64,000 nucleotides of DNA from Ruminococcus sp. (lineage in GTDB: Bacteria; Bacillota; Clostridia; Oscillospirales; Ruminococcaceae), in the NCBI RefSeq assembly GCF_017464355.1, contig NZ_JAFUAG010000011.1, positions 1 through 64,000 on the forward strand. Direction: 5' to 3'. Position numbers and translations under genes: made by a program. Within the stretch, counting starts at the first letter, position 1, and every line of letters starts with the position of its first letter. The notes beneath the pieces were generated by a model. The model did no database searches, was not told the origin of the DNA, and saw only the letters and a program-made list of their open reading frames with translations. Shown here piece by piece: positions 16,365 through 26,213 of the stretch.

Positions 16365-16506
16365 AAACAAGCCGACGTCTTACGGGCGGTACTTACAAAA
16401 AAAGCTTATATGTTTACTGGGGGATAACCTTTCTTCAGAAAGGTTTCCCCCAATAAAATACATAGGCTTTTTTGTAAGCACCGCCCATAAACACGTTGGC
16501 TTGTTT
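16365..16506. repeat. Long intergenic palindrome, copy B
   Basis: A 142-bp inverted repeat between luxS and the convergent arabinofuranosidase gene. The outer arms AAACAAGCC / GGCTTGTTT pair at 16365-16373 and 16498-16506; GGGCGGTACTTACAAAAAAAG pairs with CTTTTTTGTAAGCACCGCCC, and the core ACCTTTCT / AGAAAGGT lies near 16433. Over about 110 bases it matches the reverse complement of copy A at 5421-5549, with an identical 35-base core. Confidence 0.85.
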
Positions 16507-16519
16507 ATTGGGGGTCGTA

Positions 16520-17998
16520 TTACTTTACGGTTATCTCAACTACGGAGCAGGCGGGCAGCTTTGCGGTGAGCCTGCCATTTTCCAGCTTGACGGTATAGTC
16601 CTTTACGCTGACCTTTTCGGGGTCATCGAAGGTATTGCAGGCATGGACTTCCTCGGTGAGTATGCGGGCAGAAACCTCCTTGCCGCCGAAGTTGCAGATA
16701 TCGCAGGATATCTCAGCCTCCTCATCAAGCGAGCAGTTAGCCAGGGTGATAGTCATGACGCCGTCCTTGACAGAAGCGGAGGAAGATACCATAGGCACCA
16801 TTTTGCCCTCGCAGAGGTTCTCGTTCTGGGTGTAGCAATAAACGCACTCAGCGTCCTGATGAGCCTTGAACATATCGAACACATGGAAGGTAGGTGTCTT
16901 TATCATCTTCTCGCCCTCGGTGAGTATCAGCGCCTGCAGCACGTTTACTACCTGAGCGATGTTTGCCATGATGACACGCTTGCTGTGGCGGTTGAAGATG
17001 TTCAGCTGTATAGCAGCCACCAGCGCATCACGCATGGTGTTCTGCTGATAGAGGAAACCCGGGTTAGTGCCGTGCTCTACCTCGAACCAGTTGCCCCACT
17101 CGTCCATGATAAGGCCTATCTTGTTGTCGGGGTCATAGCGGTTCATTATCTCGGTGTGACGTGTCAGCAGCACATCAACATAGTTAGCCAGGTTGAGTAT
17201 GGTGTAGTAGTCGTTGCTGTCAAACTCGGTAGCCGAGCCCTTGTCAGACCAATCGGGAACATTGTAAGCGTGCAGGGATATAGCCTGTACCTGGTCGGGG
17301 TTAAGGTTCTTCATCAGCACCTCTGTCCACTTGTACCAGTCCTCTCCGCCGCCTCCGGGGCCGCAGGCAACCTTGAACAGCTTGTTGCCGCCGTAGTTCT
17401 TGCAGTAGCTCTGATACTGCCTGTACTGGTCTAGGTAATACTCAGGGCGCATATTTCCGCCGCAGCCCCAGTTCTCGTTGCCTATGCCGAAGTATTTCAG
17501 CTTCCAGGGCTCTTCCCTGCCGTTCTTTCTTCTCAGTTCAGCCATGGGCGAAATGCCGTCAAAGGTCATGTACTCTACCCATTCAGCCATTTCCTGAACA
17601 GTTCCGCTGCCCACATTGCCTGCGATGTAAGGCTCGCAGCCCACCAATTCGCAAAGCTCCATGAACTCGTGGGTACCAAAGCTGTTGTCCTCAACGACAC
17701 CGCCCCAGTTGGTGTTTACCATTTTCTTGCGGGAAGCCTTCTCGCCTATGCCGTCCTTCCAGTGGTATTCATCAGCAAAGCAGCCGCCCGGCCAGCGCAG
17801 TACGGGCATTTTTATCTGCCTGAAAGCCTCAACAACGTCCTTCCTGATACCGTGGATATTGGGTATCTCAGAGTCCTCGCCTACATATATGCCGCCGTAT
17901 ATACATCTTCCCAGATGTTCGGAAAAATGTCCGTATATCTCAGGATTGATGTGACCTGTCTTATCCTCGGCATTGATGAGCATTTTAAAATTCTTCAT
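16520..17998 (-). CDS. abfA: GH51 alpha-L-arabinofuranosidase
   Basis: Intracellular enzyme that removes terminal alpha-L-arabinofuranose from arabinoxylan or arabinan oligosaccharides. The 492-residue length fits the single-chain GH51 form. The acid/base Glu lies in [11 protein letters not shown] near residue 174, and the nucleophile Glu in [12 protein letters not shown] near 296. The N terminus [16 protein letters not shown] and the motif [13 protein letters not shown] are family hallmarks. No signal peptide is present, so it acts on imported oligosaccharides. GGAGGG lies before the ATG. It diverges from an AraC-type regulator gene, which is its likely activator. Confidence 0.96.
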   Translation of the reverse strand: MKNFKMLINAEDKTGHINPEIYGHFSEHLGRCIYGGIYVGEDSEIPNIHGIRKDVVEAFRQIKMPVLRWPGGCFADEYHWKDGIGEKASRKKMVNTNWGGVVEDNSFGTHEFMELCELVGCEPYIAGNVGSGTVQEMAEWVEYMTFDGISPMAELRRKNGREEPWKLKYFGIGNENWGCGGNMRPEYYLDQYRQYQSYCKNYGGNKLFKVACGPGGGGEDWYKWTEVLMKNLNPDQVQAISLHAYNVPDWSDKGSATEFDSNDYYTILNLANYVDVLLTRHTEIMNRYDPDNKIGLIMDEWGNWFEVEHGTNPGFLYQQNTMRDALVAAIQLNIFNRHSKRVIMANIAQVVNVLQALILTEGEKMIKTPTFHVFDMFKAHQDAECVYCYTQNENLCEGKMVPMVSSSASVKDGVMTITLANCSLDEEAEISCDICNFGGKEVSARILTEEVHACNTFDDPEKVSVKDYTVKLENGRLTAKLPACSVVEITVK

Positions 17999-18084
17999 GG
18001 TGCCTGTCCCTCCGTAAAATTATTAGTTTCACCGAACGTACTGCGCTTTTTTCCGCAGTTTCATCATAAGTATAATATAACATA

Positions 18085-18113
18085 TTGACAAACAAAGCAC
18101 AATGACGTATAAT
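18085..18113 (+). promoter_or_regulatory. Promoter of the AraC-type regulator gene
   Basis: TTGACA (18085-18090), 17-base spacer, TATAAT (18108-18113). It lies in the divergent region shared with abfA. Confidence 0.85.
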
Positions 18114-18216
18114 ATTTTTGTACTTACTAATCCTACGATTTGTTATTACAAAGCCTGCGCTGTGCAGCCCGCACGGCAGCTTCATATCAGTGGGCAGCGG
18201 AAAGGAGGTGCGGACA

Positions 18217-19005
18217 ATGTTCTCGCTTAATGCCATAGGCCTTGATATGCACCACAGCTCTGATTTCTCCATAGTGCGTCCCCATGGTTCGGGGGATCGC
18301 TTACTTATCGTATTCAAGACAGAAGCCATACTCACCCTGGGCGATGAGGAAATGACCGTCCGCCCTGACACAGCTATCATCTACAGCCTGGGCAGCCCCC
18401 AGCGCTACCGTGCCTCGGGGGAAAGCTACGGCAACCACTTCCTGCATTTCTCCATGGCCGATACCGACGCGGACAGCCGCCTTGTGTTCGATAAGCTCCT
18501 TGTGCCCGCCAGTATACGTGATGCCGAAGAGCTGTTGCGTATGCTCAGCCGTGAGCAGCTTTCGACCTCGCCCAATAAAGATGAATACACCTCCATGCTG
18601 ATAAAGCTGCTGCTAATGAAGATATCCGAGGAGGCCGATATACCTGCCTCTGCCGCCCTTAACCCCCACGCTTCTCTGCTGGACGGCCTGCGGGCGGATA
18701 TCTATGCTAACCCCGGGCTGTTCACATCAGTGGCGCAGCTGGCTGAAAGGGTCAGCCTCAGCCCCTCCCACTTCCAGCAGCTTTACAGGACCCGCTTCGG
18801 GGTCAGCTGCTACGAAGACCTGCTGTCCGCCAGGATACGCACGGCGCAGTATTATCTTTCCGCCACCGCCCTGACTATCCGCGAGATAGCCAACCTCTGC
18901 GGCTACGAGAACGAGGTCTGCTTCATGCACCGCTTCAAGGAACGCACAGGCACCACCCCCGGGGCTTACCGCAGACTTATAAATGATACGGTGAGCCATG
19001 GATAG
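18217..19005 (+). CDS. AraC-family transcriptional regulator
   Basis: A 262-residue regulator with an N-terminal cupin-like sugar-sensing domain (about 1-140; the HFLHF segment is typical) and a C-terminal double helix-turn-helix. The first HTH is FTSVAQLAERVSLSPSHFQQ near 175-195, and the second includes IREIANLCGYENEVCFMHRF with the final TGTTPGAYRR. The ATG at 18217 was chosen because AAAGGAGGTG lies 9 bases upstream. It is divergent from abfA across about 220 bases, which suggests that it controls arabinose-polymer use. Its end overlaps the next gene by 8 bases. Confidence 0.93.
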   Translation: MFSLNAIGLDMHHSSDFSIVRPHGSGDRLLIVFKTEAILTLGDEEMTVRPDTAIIYSLGSPQRYRASGESYGNHFLHFSMADTDADSRLVFDKLLVPASIRDAEELLRMLSREQLSTSPNKDEYTSMLIKLLLMKISEEADIPASAALNPHASLLDGLRADIYANPGLFTSVAQLAERVSLSPSHFQQLYRTRFGVSCYEDLLSARIRTAQYYLSATALTIREIANLCGYENEVCFMHRFKERTGTTPGAYRRLINDTVSHG

Positions 19006-19744
19006 AGAAAGATTTTTCCGTGCGCGTGAGAAAATGCTCAGCGGCCATGAGCGCAGCGGCATAGGCACCCTCAGTGAGAAGACCGTCCATGCTGTGCTGA
19101 AAGAATACTACGGCGGCGGTGATGAGAGCAAGGAACTTTCGGTGGGGGACTTTGTGGCAGATGTGGTCTGTGAGGAAGGCATAGTCGAGATACAGACCCG
19201 TGCCCTCTACCGCCTTGAACGCAAGCTGAAAGCCTTCCTGCCCGTGTGTCGGGTCACAGTGGTACACCCCATTGAGGCGGAAAAATATATCATCACCCTT
19301 GACCCCGAAAGCGGCGAGCTCATATCCCGCCGCAGGTCCCCCAAGCGGGAAAAGCTATGGCACGGCCTGGCCGAACTTTACGGCCTGCGCAGCTACCTGA
19401 CCCATGAGGGGCTTACCGTGCGCTTTCCCGTCATCACGGTGGAGGAATCCCGCTTTCCGCCCACAGGCAAAGGCAGGCGCAGGCGGGCGACCAAGCTTGA
19501 CCGTGTCCCCGCCGATATGACAGATGAGATAGTCCTGAAAACGGGGGCGGATTATGCCGCACTTCTCCCAGAAGAACTGAGCGAAAGCTTCACCTCAGCC
19601 GACCTTGCCGCCCTGTGCAGGATCTCCGCCGATACTGCCCGCAGCTGCATAAATATACTGGCGGCAGTAGGTGTGCTGGAAGAATCAGGCAGACAGGGCA
19701 GAAGAAAACTCTGGCAGAAAACCGCCGAATACACAAACAGATAA
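18998..19744 (+). CDS. Possible PD-(D/E)XK-like nuclease fused to a winged helix
   Basis: A 248-residue soluble protein of no confidently recognised family. The N-terminal part contains GTLSEKTVHAVLKEYY, then SVGDFVADVV and GIVEIQTRAL: an early Glu, a strand with Asp and an ExQ strand, in the order seen in restriction-endonuclease-like folds. Central features are TVVHPIEAEKYI and a conserved-looking RRSPKREK. The C-terminal 55 residues look like a winged helix (FTSADLAALCRISADTARS ... VGVLEESG). It overlaps the AraC gene by 8 bases and lies 12 bases before the response regulator gene, yet no functional link to either is evident. The nuclease assignment is inference. Confidence 0.5.
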   Translation: MDRERFFRAREKMLSGHERSGIGTLSEKTVHAVLKEYYGGGDESKELSVGDFVADVVCEEGIVEIQTRALYRLERKLKAFLPVCRVTVVHPIEAEKYIITLDPESGELISRRRSPKREKLWHGLAELYGLRSYLTHEGLTVRFPVITVEESRFPPTGKGRRRRATKLDRVPADMTDEIVLKTGADYAALLPEELSESFTSADLAALCRISADTARSCINILAAVGVLEESGRQGRRKLWQKTAEYTNR

Positions 19745-19756
19745 GGAGAAACCAAA

Positions 19757-20419
19757 ATGAGCAGAATATTTATCGCAGAAGACGACAGCGCCATACTGGC
19801 AGGGCTGACAGACCTTCTCAGCGGGGCAGGCTACGAGACCGCTGTACTGAATGGCTTTGAAAATGCCCCCGCCCAGATACTTGCAGCCCGCCCCGACCTG
19901 GTGCTTATGGACATAACCCTCCCCGTCATGAACGGCGAGATGATACTCCGTGAGATACGCAAGTCCTCCGATGTGCCTGTCATCATGGTCACCAGCCGTT
20001 CATCCGAGACCGATGAGGTGCTTTCCCTCAGCTACGGCGCAGATGACTACGTTTCCAAGCCCTACGACCCCACCATTCTCCTGCTGCGTATCTCAGCAGT
20101 GCTGAAAAGATATTCCAGGGTCGAGGAAAAGTCCACCTACCGCGGCCTTAACCTGAACACCGCCCGCGGCAGCCTCTCTGACGGCAGCACCGAGCTGGTG
20201 CTTACCAAAAACGAAATGCTCATCTTCCGTGTCCTCCTGGACAAGCAGGGGCAGATAGTCACCCGTGACGAACTGATGACCGCCCTGTGGGACAACGAAG
20301 AGTACATAAACGACAATGCCCTCACCGTGAACATAAGCCGCCTCCGCCAGAAGCTGGACGGCTTCGGCTGCAAGGGCGCCATTGAGACCAGAAAGAAACA
20401 GGGGTATATCCTGCTATGA
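19757..20419 (+). CDS. OmpR-family response regulator
   Basis: A 220-residue two-component regulator. The receiver domain (1-118) has the acidic pair ED near residue 8, the phosphoacceptor Asp in LVLMDITLP (about 51), Thr/Ser in MVTSR and Lys in VSKPYD. The C-terminal winged helix (about 128-220) shows LTKNEMLIFRVLLDKQGQIV and a TALWDNEEYINDNALTVNISRLR recognition region. AAGGAGA precedes the ATG. Its stop overlaps the start of the sensor kinase gene (ATGA). It probably controls the adjacent CotH-kinase lipoprotein gene or an unlinked transporter. Confidence 0.95.
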   Translation: MSRIFIAEDDSAILAGLTDLLSGAGYETAVLNGFENAPAQILAARPDLVLMDITLPVMNGEMILREIRKSSDVPVIMVTSRSSETDEVLSLSYGADDYVSKPYDPTILLLRISAVLKRYSRVEEKSTYRGLNLNTARGSLSDGSTELVLTKNEMLIFRVLLDKQGQIVTRDELMTALWDNEEYINDNALTVNISRLRQKLDGFGCKGAIETRKKQGYILL

Positions 20420-21441
20420 GGTTTTCTGAATTTCTTAAAGATAAGCTGCCCGCCATCGGCCTTGGGGGGGCAGGCCTTTCCATGATGCTGGTCTTCATGC
20501 TGGCTTTCAAGGCCAACACCCAGCAGATATTTGCGGTGTGCTTCATCTATGTCCTCATTGGCATGGTCATTCTTCTGTGGGACTTTTTCAGACGCCGCCG
20601 ATTTTATGTCCGCCTTATGGAAGACCTTGACCGCCTTGACCAAAAGTACCTTATCTCCGAAATGGTGGAGCCCCCCGAATTCATCGAGGGCAGACTTCTC
20701 TGCGAGGTGCTTGCACAGACAAGCAGTGCCATGTGCGGGCAGGTGGCCGCATACCGCCGTGAGACCGCAGATTTCCGTGAATATATTGAACTCTGGGTAC
20801 ACGAGATAAAGCTGCCCCTGGCAGGTATGCAGCTGATGACCCATAACTCCCCCGACGGCAAAAAGTATTCCGCCGAGCTGAAACGTCTTGAAGAGTACAT
20901 AGATAACGTCCTCTACTACACCCGCTGCGACAATGCGGAAAAGGACTACCTGATAAAGCCCGTTTCCCTGAAGCGTGCCTTTTCAAACACCGCCCTTAAA
21001 AACCGCGGGCTTCTCCAGCAGAACGGTGTCTGCCTTTCCGCTGAGGGACTTGATACCACCGTCATGACCGACAGCAAGTGGCTGGAATATATGCTGGGTC
21101 AGCTTATGGGCAACAGCCTGAAATATCTCCGCCCCGAGGTCACAGGGGAGATAACCGTCTTCACCGCCGAAACAGACACCGCCACCGAGCTGCATTTTCG
21201 TGACAACGGCTGCGGTATCCCCGCCGCCGACCTGCCTCGTATCTTCGATAAATCCTTCACAGGCGAAAACGGCAGGACCCACGCCGCCAGCACAGGCATG
21301 GGGCTTTACATAATCAAAAGCCTCTGTACCCGCCTGGGGCATACCGTCCGTGCCGAGTCAGTGCAGGGCGAGTATACCGATATCATCATATCCTTCGGCA
21401 AGAACGAAATGAAAGACATAGTGTCACAGGAGGAAAAATAA
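20416..21441 (+). CDS. Sensor histidine kinase, BceS-like (intramembrane-sensing type)
   Basis: A 341-residue membrane kinase. Two closely spaced helices (about 14-35 and 39-58) with almost no extracellular loop mark the intramembrane-sensing group. The H-box reads ELWVHEIKLPLAGM near residue 127, followed by the ATPase domain with LMGNSLKY (N-box), FRDNGCGIP (G1) and GMGLYIIKSL (G2). It partners the response regulator encoded just upstream. BceS-type kinases normally sense an ABC exporter's activity; no BceAB exporter is adjacent here, and a CotH-type lipoprotein gene follows instead, its ATG sharing a base with this stop. Confidence 0.93.
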   Translation: MRFSEFLKDKLPAIGLGGAGLSMMLVFMLAFKANTQQIFAVCFIYVLIGMVILLWDFFRRRRFYVRLMEDLDRLDQKYLISEMVEPPEFIEGRLLCEVLAQTSSAMCGQVAAYRRETADFREYIELWVHEIKLPLAGMQLMTHNSPDGKKYSAELKRLEEYIDNVLYYTRCDNAEKDYLIKPVSLKRAFSNTALKNRGLLQQNGVCLSAEGLDTTVMTDSKWLEYMLGQLMGNSLKYLRPEVTGEITVFTAETDTATELHFRDNGCGIPAADLPRIFDKSFTGENGRTHAASTGMGLYIIKSLCTRLGHTVRAESVQGEYTDIIISFGKNEMKDIVSQEEK

Positions 21442-23093
21442 TGAAGAAAACTCTTTGCGCCGCCCTTGCCCTGATAATAGCGCTTTCGGCTTCGGCCTGC
21501 GCCGAAAAGACCGATGACAGCAGCGCCCCCGCCGAAAGCAGCACCGCCTCAGGCACAGCCAGAAAGCAGAACAAGTCCTCGGGCACAACTAAAAAAGCTG
21601 CCGACACCGAGGACAGCAGCATTGGCAAGGGCATAGCCCTTATCGAGATAAACACTAAAAACACCGACTCTCTTGATTTCATCACCGAGCCCGTCTGCGG
21701 CCATGTGGCAGAAAAGATAGCAGGCTGGACCCCGGGCTATGTCATGCCACCCGAGCCCTACTACGAGGAATGCACCGTCACCGTCTACGACAAGGAGGGC
21801 GCTCCCCTGACCGAGAACGCTGCGGCAAACGTAAAGGTGCGGGGCAACTGGACGACTACCTACTCCAAAAAGCCCCTGCGCATAAAGTTCGATGAAAAGC
21901 AGCCCATGCTTGGCCTTAATGACGGAGCCGAGCTGAAAAACTGGGTGCTTCTGGCCGAGTACAAGGACATCTCCATGCTCCGTGACAAAACAGCCCTCGC
22001 TTTCTCGCGGGATATCCTGGGCGAGGACGGCCTGTACGCTGCCGATGCCGACTTTGCTGAGGTCACTGTCAACGGCGAATACTGGGGCGTTTACCTTGTT
22101 ACCGAGCAGCAGCAGGTCAACTCCCGCCGTGTAGATATAACCAAGCCCGAGGACAACTACGAGGGCACCGACATAGGCTACTTCATGGAATACGACGGCT
22201 ACTTCTACACCGAAGACGAGCTGCACAGCTTCCCCCTGGATTTTAACGGCAATGCTCCCCTTACCCCCTATGACGGCGAGGGCGGCAGCCGCACCATGAC
22301 AGTGCTTTCCCTTGACGGCCGCGATTTCAAGGAGGACGTGGGTGTCACTATCAAAAGCGATATCTATTCTCAGGCTCAGCGGGACTTCATCGCAGGCTAC
22401 GTCAACAATGTCTACAACATAATGTACCATGCTGCCTATGACGGCGAAGCCTGGGTCTTTGATGACAGCTTTGAAGCCATCTCGAAGACAGACAGCCTCA
22501 CTCCCCGTGAAGCGGTGGAAAAGGTGGTCAATGTAAATTCTCTGGCTGATATGTACATCATCAGCGAGCTTACCTGCGATGCCGACCTCTTCTGGTCAAG
22601 CTTCTATATGTCCGCCGATCTCGGCGAGGGCGGCGACAAGCGCCTGACTTTCCAGGCGCCCTGGGACTTTGACTCCGCCATGGGCAATAAGGACAGGTGC
22701 GCCGACGGCACAGGCTTCTATGCGGCCAACATTATCCCCGATGTCAACGGCGGCCCAGGCAACGGCGGTACTTACGAGTCCATAAACCCCTGGCTGGCCA
22801 TGCTCATGTATGAGGACTGGTACCAAGATATCATCAGAGAAAAGTGGACATCCGCCTACGACGCAGGCGTTTTTGAAAATGCCGCCGCCATGGCAGAAGC
22901 CGATAAGACCGACCTCCACGAAGCTTTCAAACGCAACTACGACCGCTGGGGCAACCTCAGCTTCGACCGCCCCTTTGAAAATGAGCTATCCCGCGCCGCC
23001 GCTAAATGCAAGACCCACGAAATGGCCGCCGACCAGCTGATAGAATGGTTCAATGCCAGAGTGGCTTTCATGAACGACCAATGGCACAAATAA
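21441..23093 (+). CDS. CotH-kinase-domain lipoprotein
   Basis: A 550-residue secreted lipoprotein. The signal peptide ends in the lipobox SASAC with the acylated Cys near residue 20, followed by a Ser/Thr/Lys-rich linker to about 60. The CotH kinase fold is marked by VKVRGNWTTTYSKKPLRIKF near 135-155, LLAEYKDISMLRDK, and FQAPWDFDSAMGN near 410, which includes the Asp-containing metal motif. CotH in Bacillus is a spore-coat protein kinase; clostridial homologues are often cell-surface proteins of unknown target. It is translationally coupled to the sensor kinase gene, so it may be part of an envelope-stress response. Confidence 0.88.
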   Translation: MKKTLCAALALIIALSASACAEKTDDSSAPAESSTASGTARKQNKSSGTTKKAADTEDSSIGKGIALIEINTKNTDSLDFITEPVCGHVAEKIAGWTPGYVMPPEPYYEECTVTVYDKEGAPLTENAAANVKVRGNWTTTYSKKPLRIKFDEKQPMLGLNDGAELKNWVLLAEYKDISMLRDKTALAFSRDILGEDGLYAADADFAEVTVNGEYWGVYLVTEQQQVNSRRVDITKPEDNYEGTDIGYFMEYDGYFYTEDELHSFPLDFNGNAPLTPYDGEGGSRTMTVLSLDGRDFKEDVGVTIKSDIYSQAQRDFIAGYVNNVYNIMYHAAYDGEAWVFDDSFEAISKTDSLTPREAVEKVVNVNSLADMYIISELTCDADLFWSSFYMSADLGEGGDKRLTFQAPWDFDSAMGNKDRCADGTGFYAANIIPDVNGGPGNGGTYESINPWLAMLMYEDWYQDIIREKWTSAYDAGVFENAAAMAEADKTDLHEAFKRNYDRWGNLSFDRPFENELSRAAAKCKTHEMAADQLIEWFNARVAFMNDQWHK

Positions 23094-23128
23094 AAAAACT
23101 GCACCGTCAGCAGGCGGTGCAGTTTTTT
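23093..23128. terminator. Bidirectional intrinsic terminator
   Basis: Arms 23093-23106 and 23115-23128 form a 14-bp stem ending in A/T runs on both sides, between the CotH gene and the convergent SGNH lipoprotein gene. Confidence 0.9.
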
Positions 23129-23129
23129 A

Positions 23130-24128
23130 TCAGCTCTTTTTTCGTTTTACTATCAGCACTATGCCCCCAACTATGAGCAGCACTGCGGCAGCGGCGCCGC
23201 CTGCTATGAGGTACTTTGCTGTATCCGTCAGGTGCTCGTCGCCCTCGACCATGACGGTGTAGCTGTAGCTGCCCTTACGCAGCTCCTTGTCTACTGTTTC
23301 TGCGATGACCTTGTGGCCGTCAGCGTTGGGGTGGATATCGTAGTCGCTCATATTGGTCAGCTGAGAATTCCTGCCCTCGAACTGGTTGCCCACATCTATC
23401 ACTGTATAGTGGTGGACACCGCCTGCCTCGGCGCCGTCCTTGACTATCTTGTTGAAGTCGTCGATCTTGCCGTCAGCGTACTCCACCAGCATTTTCCAGT
23501 CTTCAAAATACTCCACGGGATTGTACAGCGTCTGCACATATATCTCCCCGTCGGTGCGCTTGCTGATCTCGTCGGTTATGGTGACCAGGTTCTTAGTGAA
23601 GCCCTCCAGCGCCTCATCAATGTCATCGCTCATGGAGGTCAGTGCGGCAAGCGCCTTTTTCAGGTCAACTCTCCCAAAGTCAAAGTCGCCCTTTTCCTCG
23701 TCCCAGCCCAGGGTCTCCGCCGCCGCAAATATAATGTGCAGCACATCGTTCCCCCCGATAGATACCACCACCGCATCGCTGTCGGCCAGGTCAGCATCTA
23801 TCTCACCGCTGTTTATCTTGTCAATAAGGTCCTGGGAAGTATCGCCCGATACCGCATCGTTTATCATGGTGTGCCCGCATTCTTCCGCCAGCAGCTCAGT
23901 GTAGTCGCCCCCGAGGATATTTGCATAGGACTCGCAGTTGTAGAGGTCTTTTTTGTCATACCCCTCCAGGCCGTAGCCCGCAGCTATGGAGTCGCCCAGA
24001 AAAACCAGCTTGGGCGGCACGGGAACGTTCCGTTCCTCCTCTACCATTTCCCTGTATGTAAGACTGCATGAGGTCATGCTCACCGCCATGATACCTGCCA
24101 TGGCAAAAGCCGCCAGCCTCCTGAACAT
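23130..24128 (-). CDS. SGNH/GDSL-hydrolase lipoprotein with C-terminal membrane helix
   Basis: A 332-residue surface hydrolase. The signal peptide ends with the lipobox SMTSC. The SGNH blocks are LVFLGDSIAAGYG (Ser), SIGGNDVL (Gly/Asn) and YDIHPNADGHKVIAE (Asp and His). A hydrophobic helix followed by KRKKS closes the protein, so it would be tethered at both ends. GDSL enzymes of this type act on lipids or on acetylated or acylated sugars. The ATG at 24128 was chosen because GGGAG lies 9 bases before it; an in-frame GTG lies inside that site. It is the last gene of the minus-strand cluster and ends at the shared terminator. Confidence 0.88.
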   Translation of the reverse strand: MFRRLAAFAMAGIMAVSMTSCSLTYREMVEEERNVPVPPKLVFLGDSIAAGYGLEGYDKKDLYNCESYANILGGDYTELLAEECGHTMINDAVSGDTSQDLIDKINSGEIDADLADSDAVVVSIGGNDVLHIIFAAAETLGWDEEKGDFDFGRVDLKKALAALTSMSDDIDEALEGFTKNLVTITDEISKRTDGEIYVQTLYNPVEYFEDWKMLVEYADGKIDDFNKIVKDGAEAGGVHHYTVIDVGNQFEGRNSQLTNMSDYDIHPNADGHKVIAETVDKELRKGSYSYTVMVEGDEHLTDTAKYLIAGGAAAAVLLIVGGIVLIVKRKKS

Positions 24129-24145
24129 AGAAAGCACTCCCTTTC

Positions 24146-24880
<735 letters not shown>

Positions 24881-24944
24881 CTTTACTCCTCACTTAACTT
24901 TACGTCCCGTTTTTCGGGATATCCCTGCCCCTGCACCCGTTTGT

Positions 24945-26093
24945 TCAGGCGCAGAGCTTTCTCAGTATGCACCGCCATATCTCTTCAGGCAGATCTCTCC
25001 TGCCCAAGACCTCAGCAGCATCTTCCGCCGCCGTGATGTCCCGCCTGCCCAGCACCCTGCCGTCCAGGATATACTCTACCTCGCCCACAGCCTCGCCCTT
25101 TTCCACAGGGGCATACACAAACTGCGGCAGATATACCCTGCTCTCAACACGGGCTGCGCCCTCAGGGGTCAGCACCGCCACCATGTCGGGCACCCTGCAT
25201 TCCAGTTTACGTCCGTCAGCCAGCTTCACCGAAGCCGCACTGTCCTCCGCCGAAAGCCTTACCTGCTCCACCTTTGAGAACCCGTAGTCGAACATCTCCA
25301 TGTGGTCCCGCCAGTCATCAGGGTCGTTCAGCGTCACGCAGATAAGCTCGCAGCCCTCCCTCATGCATGAGGACACAAGGCATCTTCTTGCCTTGTCCGT
25401 AAAGCCTGTCTTTATCCCCGTGATACCGCTGTTTTTCAGCAGCTTGTTGGTGTTCGTCAGCCACCTGTCATAGGGCGGGTCCCCGAAGTTCACCTTTACC
25501 CGCTGCAGGCTGCATATCTCACGGAAGTCTTCATTCTTCATAGCCTCCGCCGCCAGCTTTGCCATGTCCCGTGCAGTGGAATAATGGTCATCACAGTAGT
25601 CGTCCAGCCCCGAGGGCGTAACGAAATGGGTGTCATACAGACCCATCTGCCCGGCCCGCCTGTTCATCATTTCCACAAAGCGCTCCACACTGCCTGCCAC
25701 CCGCACAGCCGCCCCGTTGGCAGCATCGTTGCCGCTGGGCAGCAGCATACCGCAGGCCAGATCTCTCAGGGATACCATATCCCCCTCCTGCAGCCCCATG
25801 GAACTTCCTTCCACTTTTATGGCCTCGCTGTCCACCACAAATTTCTCGTCCAGCCCCTCCTGTTCAAGAACTATCAGCGCAGACATTATCTTCGTGGTGC
25901 TGGCCATGGGCAGCCTGTCATCAGCATTTCTTTCGTACAGAACTTCCCCTGTATCGCCATTGTAAACTATAGCCGCCCTTGCAGATATCATCTGCAGTTC
26001 ATCAGCACTTGCATTTATCCTGCTGATAGAGAATATCAGCAGCATAGCGAACACAGCAGCGCCCGCAAAAAATCTCAGCCTGTCAAGCCGCAT
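24945..26093 (-). CDS. dacF: D-alanyl-D-alanine carboxypeptidase (DacF-like PBP)
   Basis: A 382-residue penicillin-binding protein that trims the terminal D-Ala from peptidoglycan stem peptides. It has an N-terminal signal/anchor helix and the three S11 motifs: STTKIM (SxxK) near 60, SGNDAA (SxN) near 124, and KTGFT (KTG) near 226. A C-terminal beta-sandwich domain follows. The ATG at 26093 was chosen with GGGAG 9 bases before it, over a TTG start five codons upstream. In Bacillus and Clostridia this gene near ytfJ and scpAB is the sporulation-linked dacF; sporulation in this organism is not shown. Confidence 0.93.
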   Translation of the reverse strand: MRLDRLRFFAGAAVFAMLLIFSISRINASADELQMISARAAIVYNGDTGEVLYERNADDRLPMASTTKIMSALIVLEQEGLDEKFVVDSEAIKVEGSSMGLQEGDMVSLRDLACGMLLPSGNDAANGAAVRVAGSVERFVEMMNRRAGQMGLYDTHFVTPSGLDDYCDDHYSTARDMAKLAAEAMKNEDFREICSLQRVKVNFGDPPYDRWLTNTNKLLKNSGITGIKTGFTDKARRCLVSSCMREGCELICVTLNDPDDWRDHMEMFDYGFSKVEQVRLSAEDSAASVKLADGRKLECRVPDMVAVLTPEGAARVESRVYLPQFVYAPVEKGEAVGEVEYILDGRVLGRRDITAAEDAAEVLGRRDLPEEIWRCILRKLCA

Positions 26094-26213
26094 AAACAAC
26101 ACTCCCAAACATCATCGTTGGGAATAGTATATGCAAAAGCCTCAGAAAGATTTGTGGAAAAATCTGAAAAAATTGCAAAGCCTGCTGTGAACTTAGATTT
26201 CTGAGACCTTTCC

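Noticed and set aside
16496-17434. A 312-codon open frame on the plus strand
   Set aside because: It is antisense to the well-supported GH51 gene and has no ribosome site; it arises from codon bias.
23232-24071. A 279-codon open frame on the plus strand
   Set aside because: It is antisense to the SGNH lipoprotein gene, which has a lipobox and catalytic motifs.
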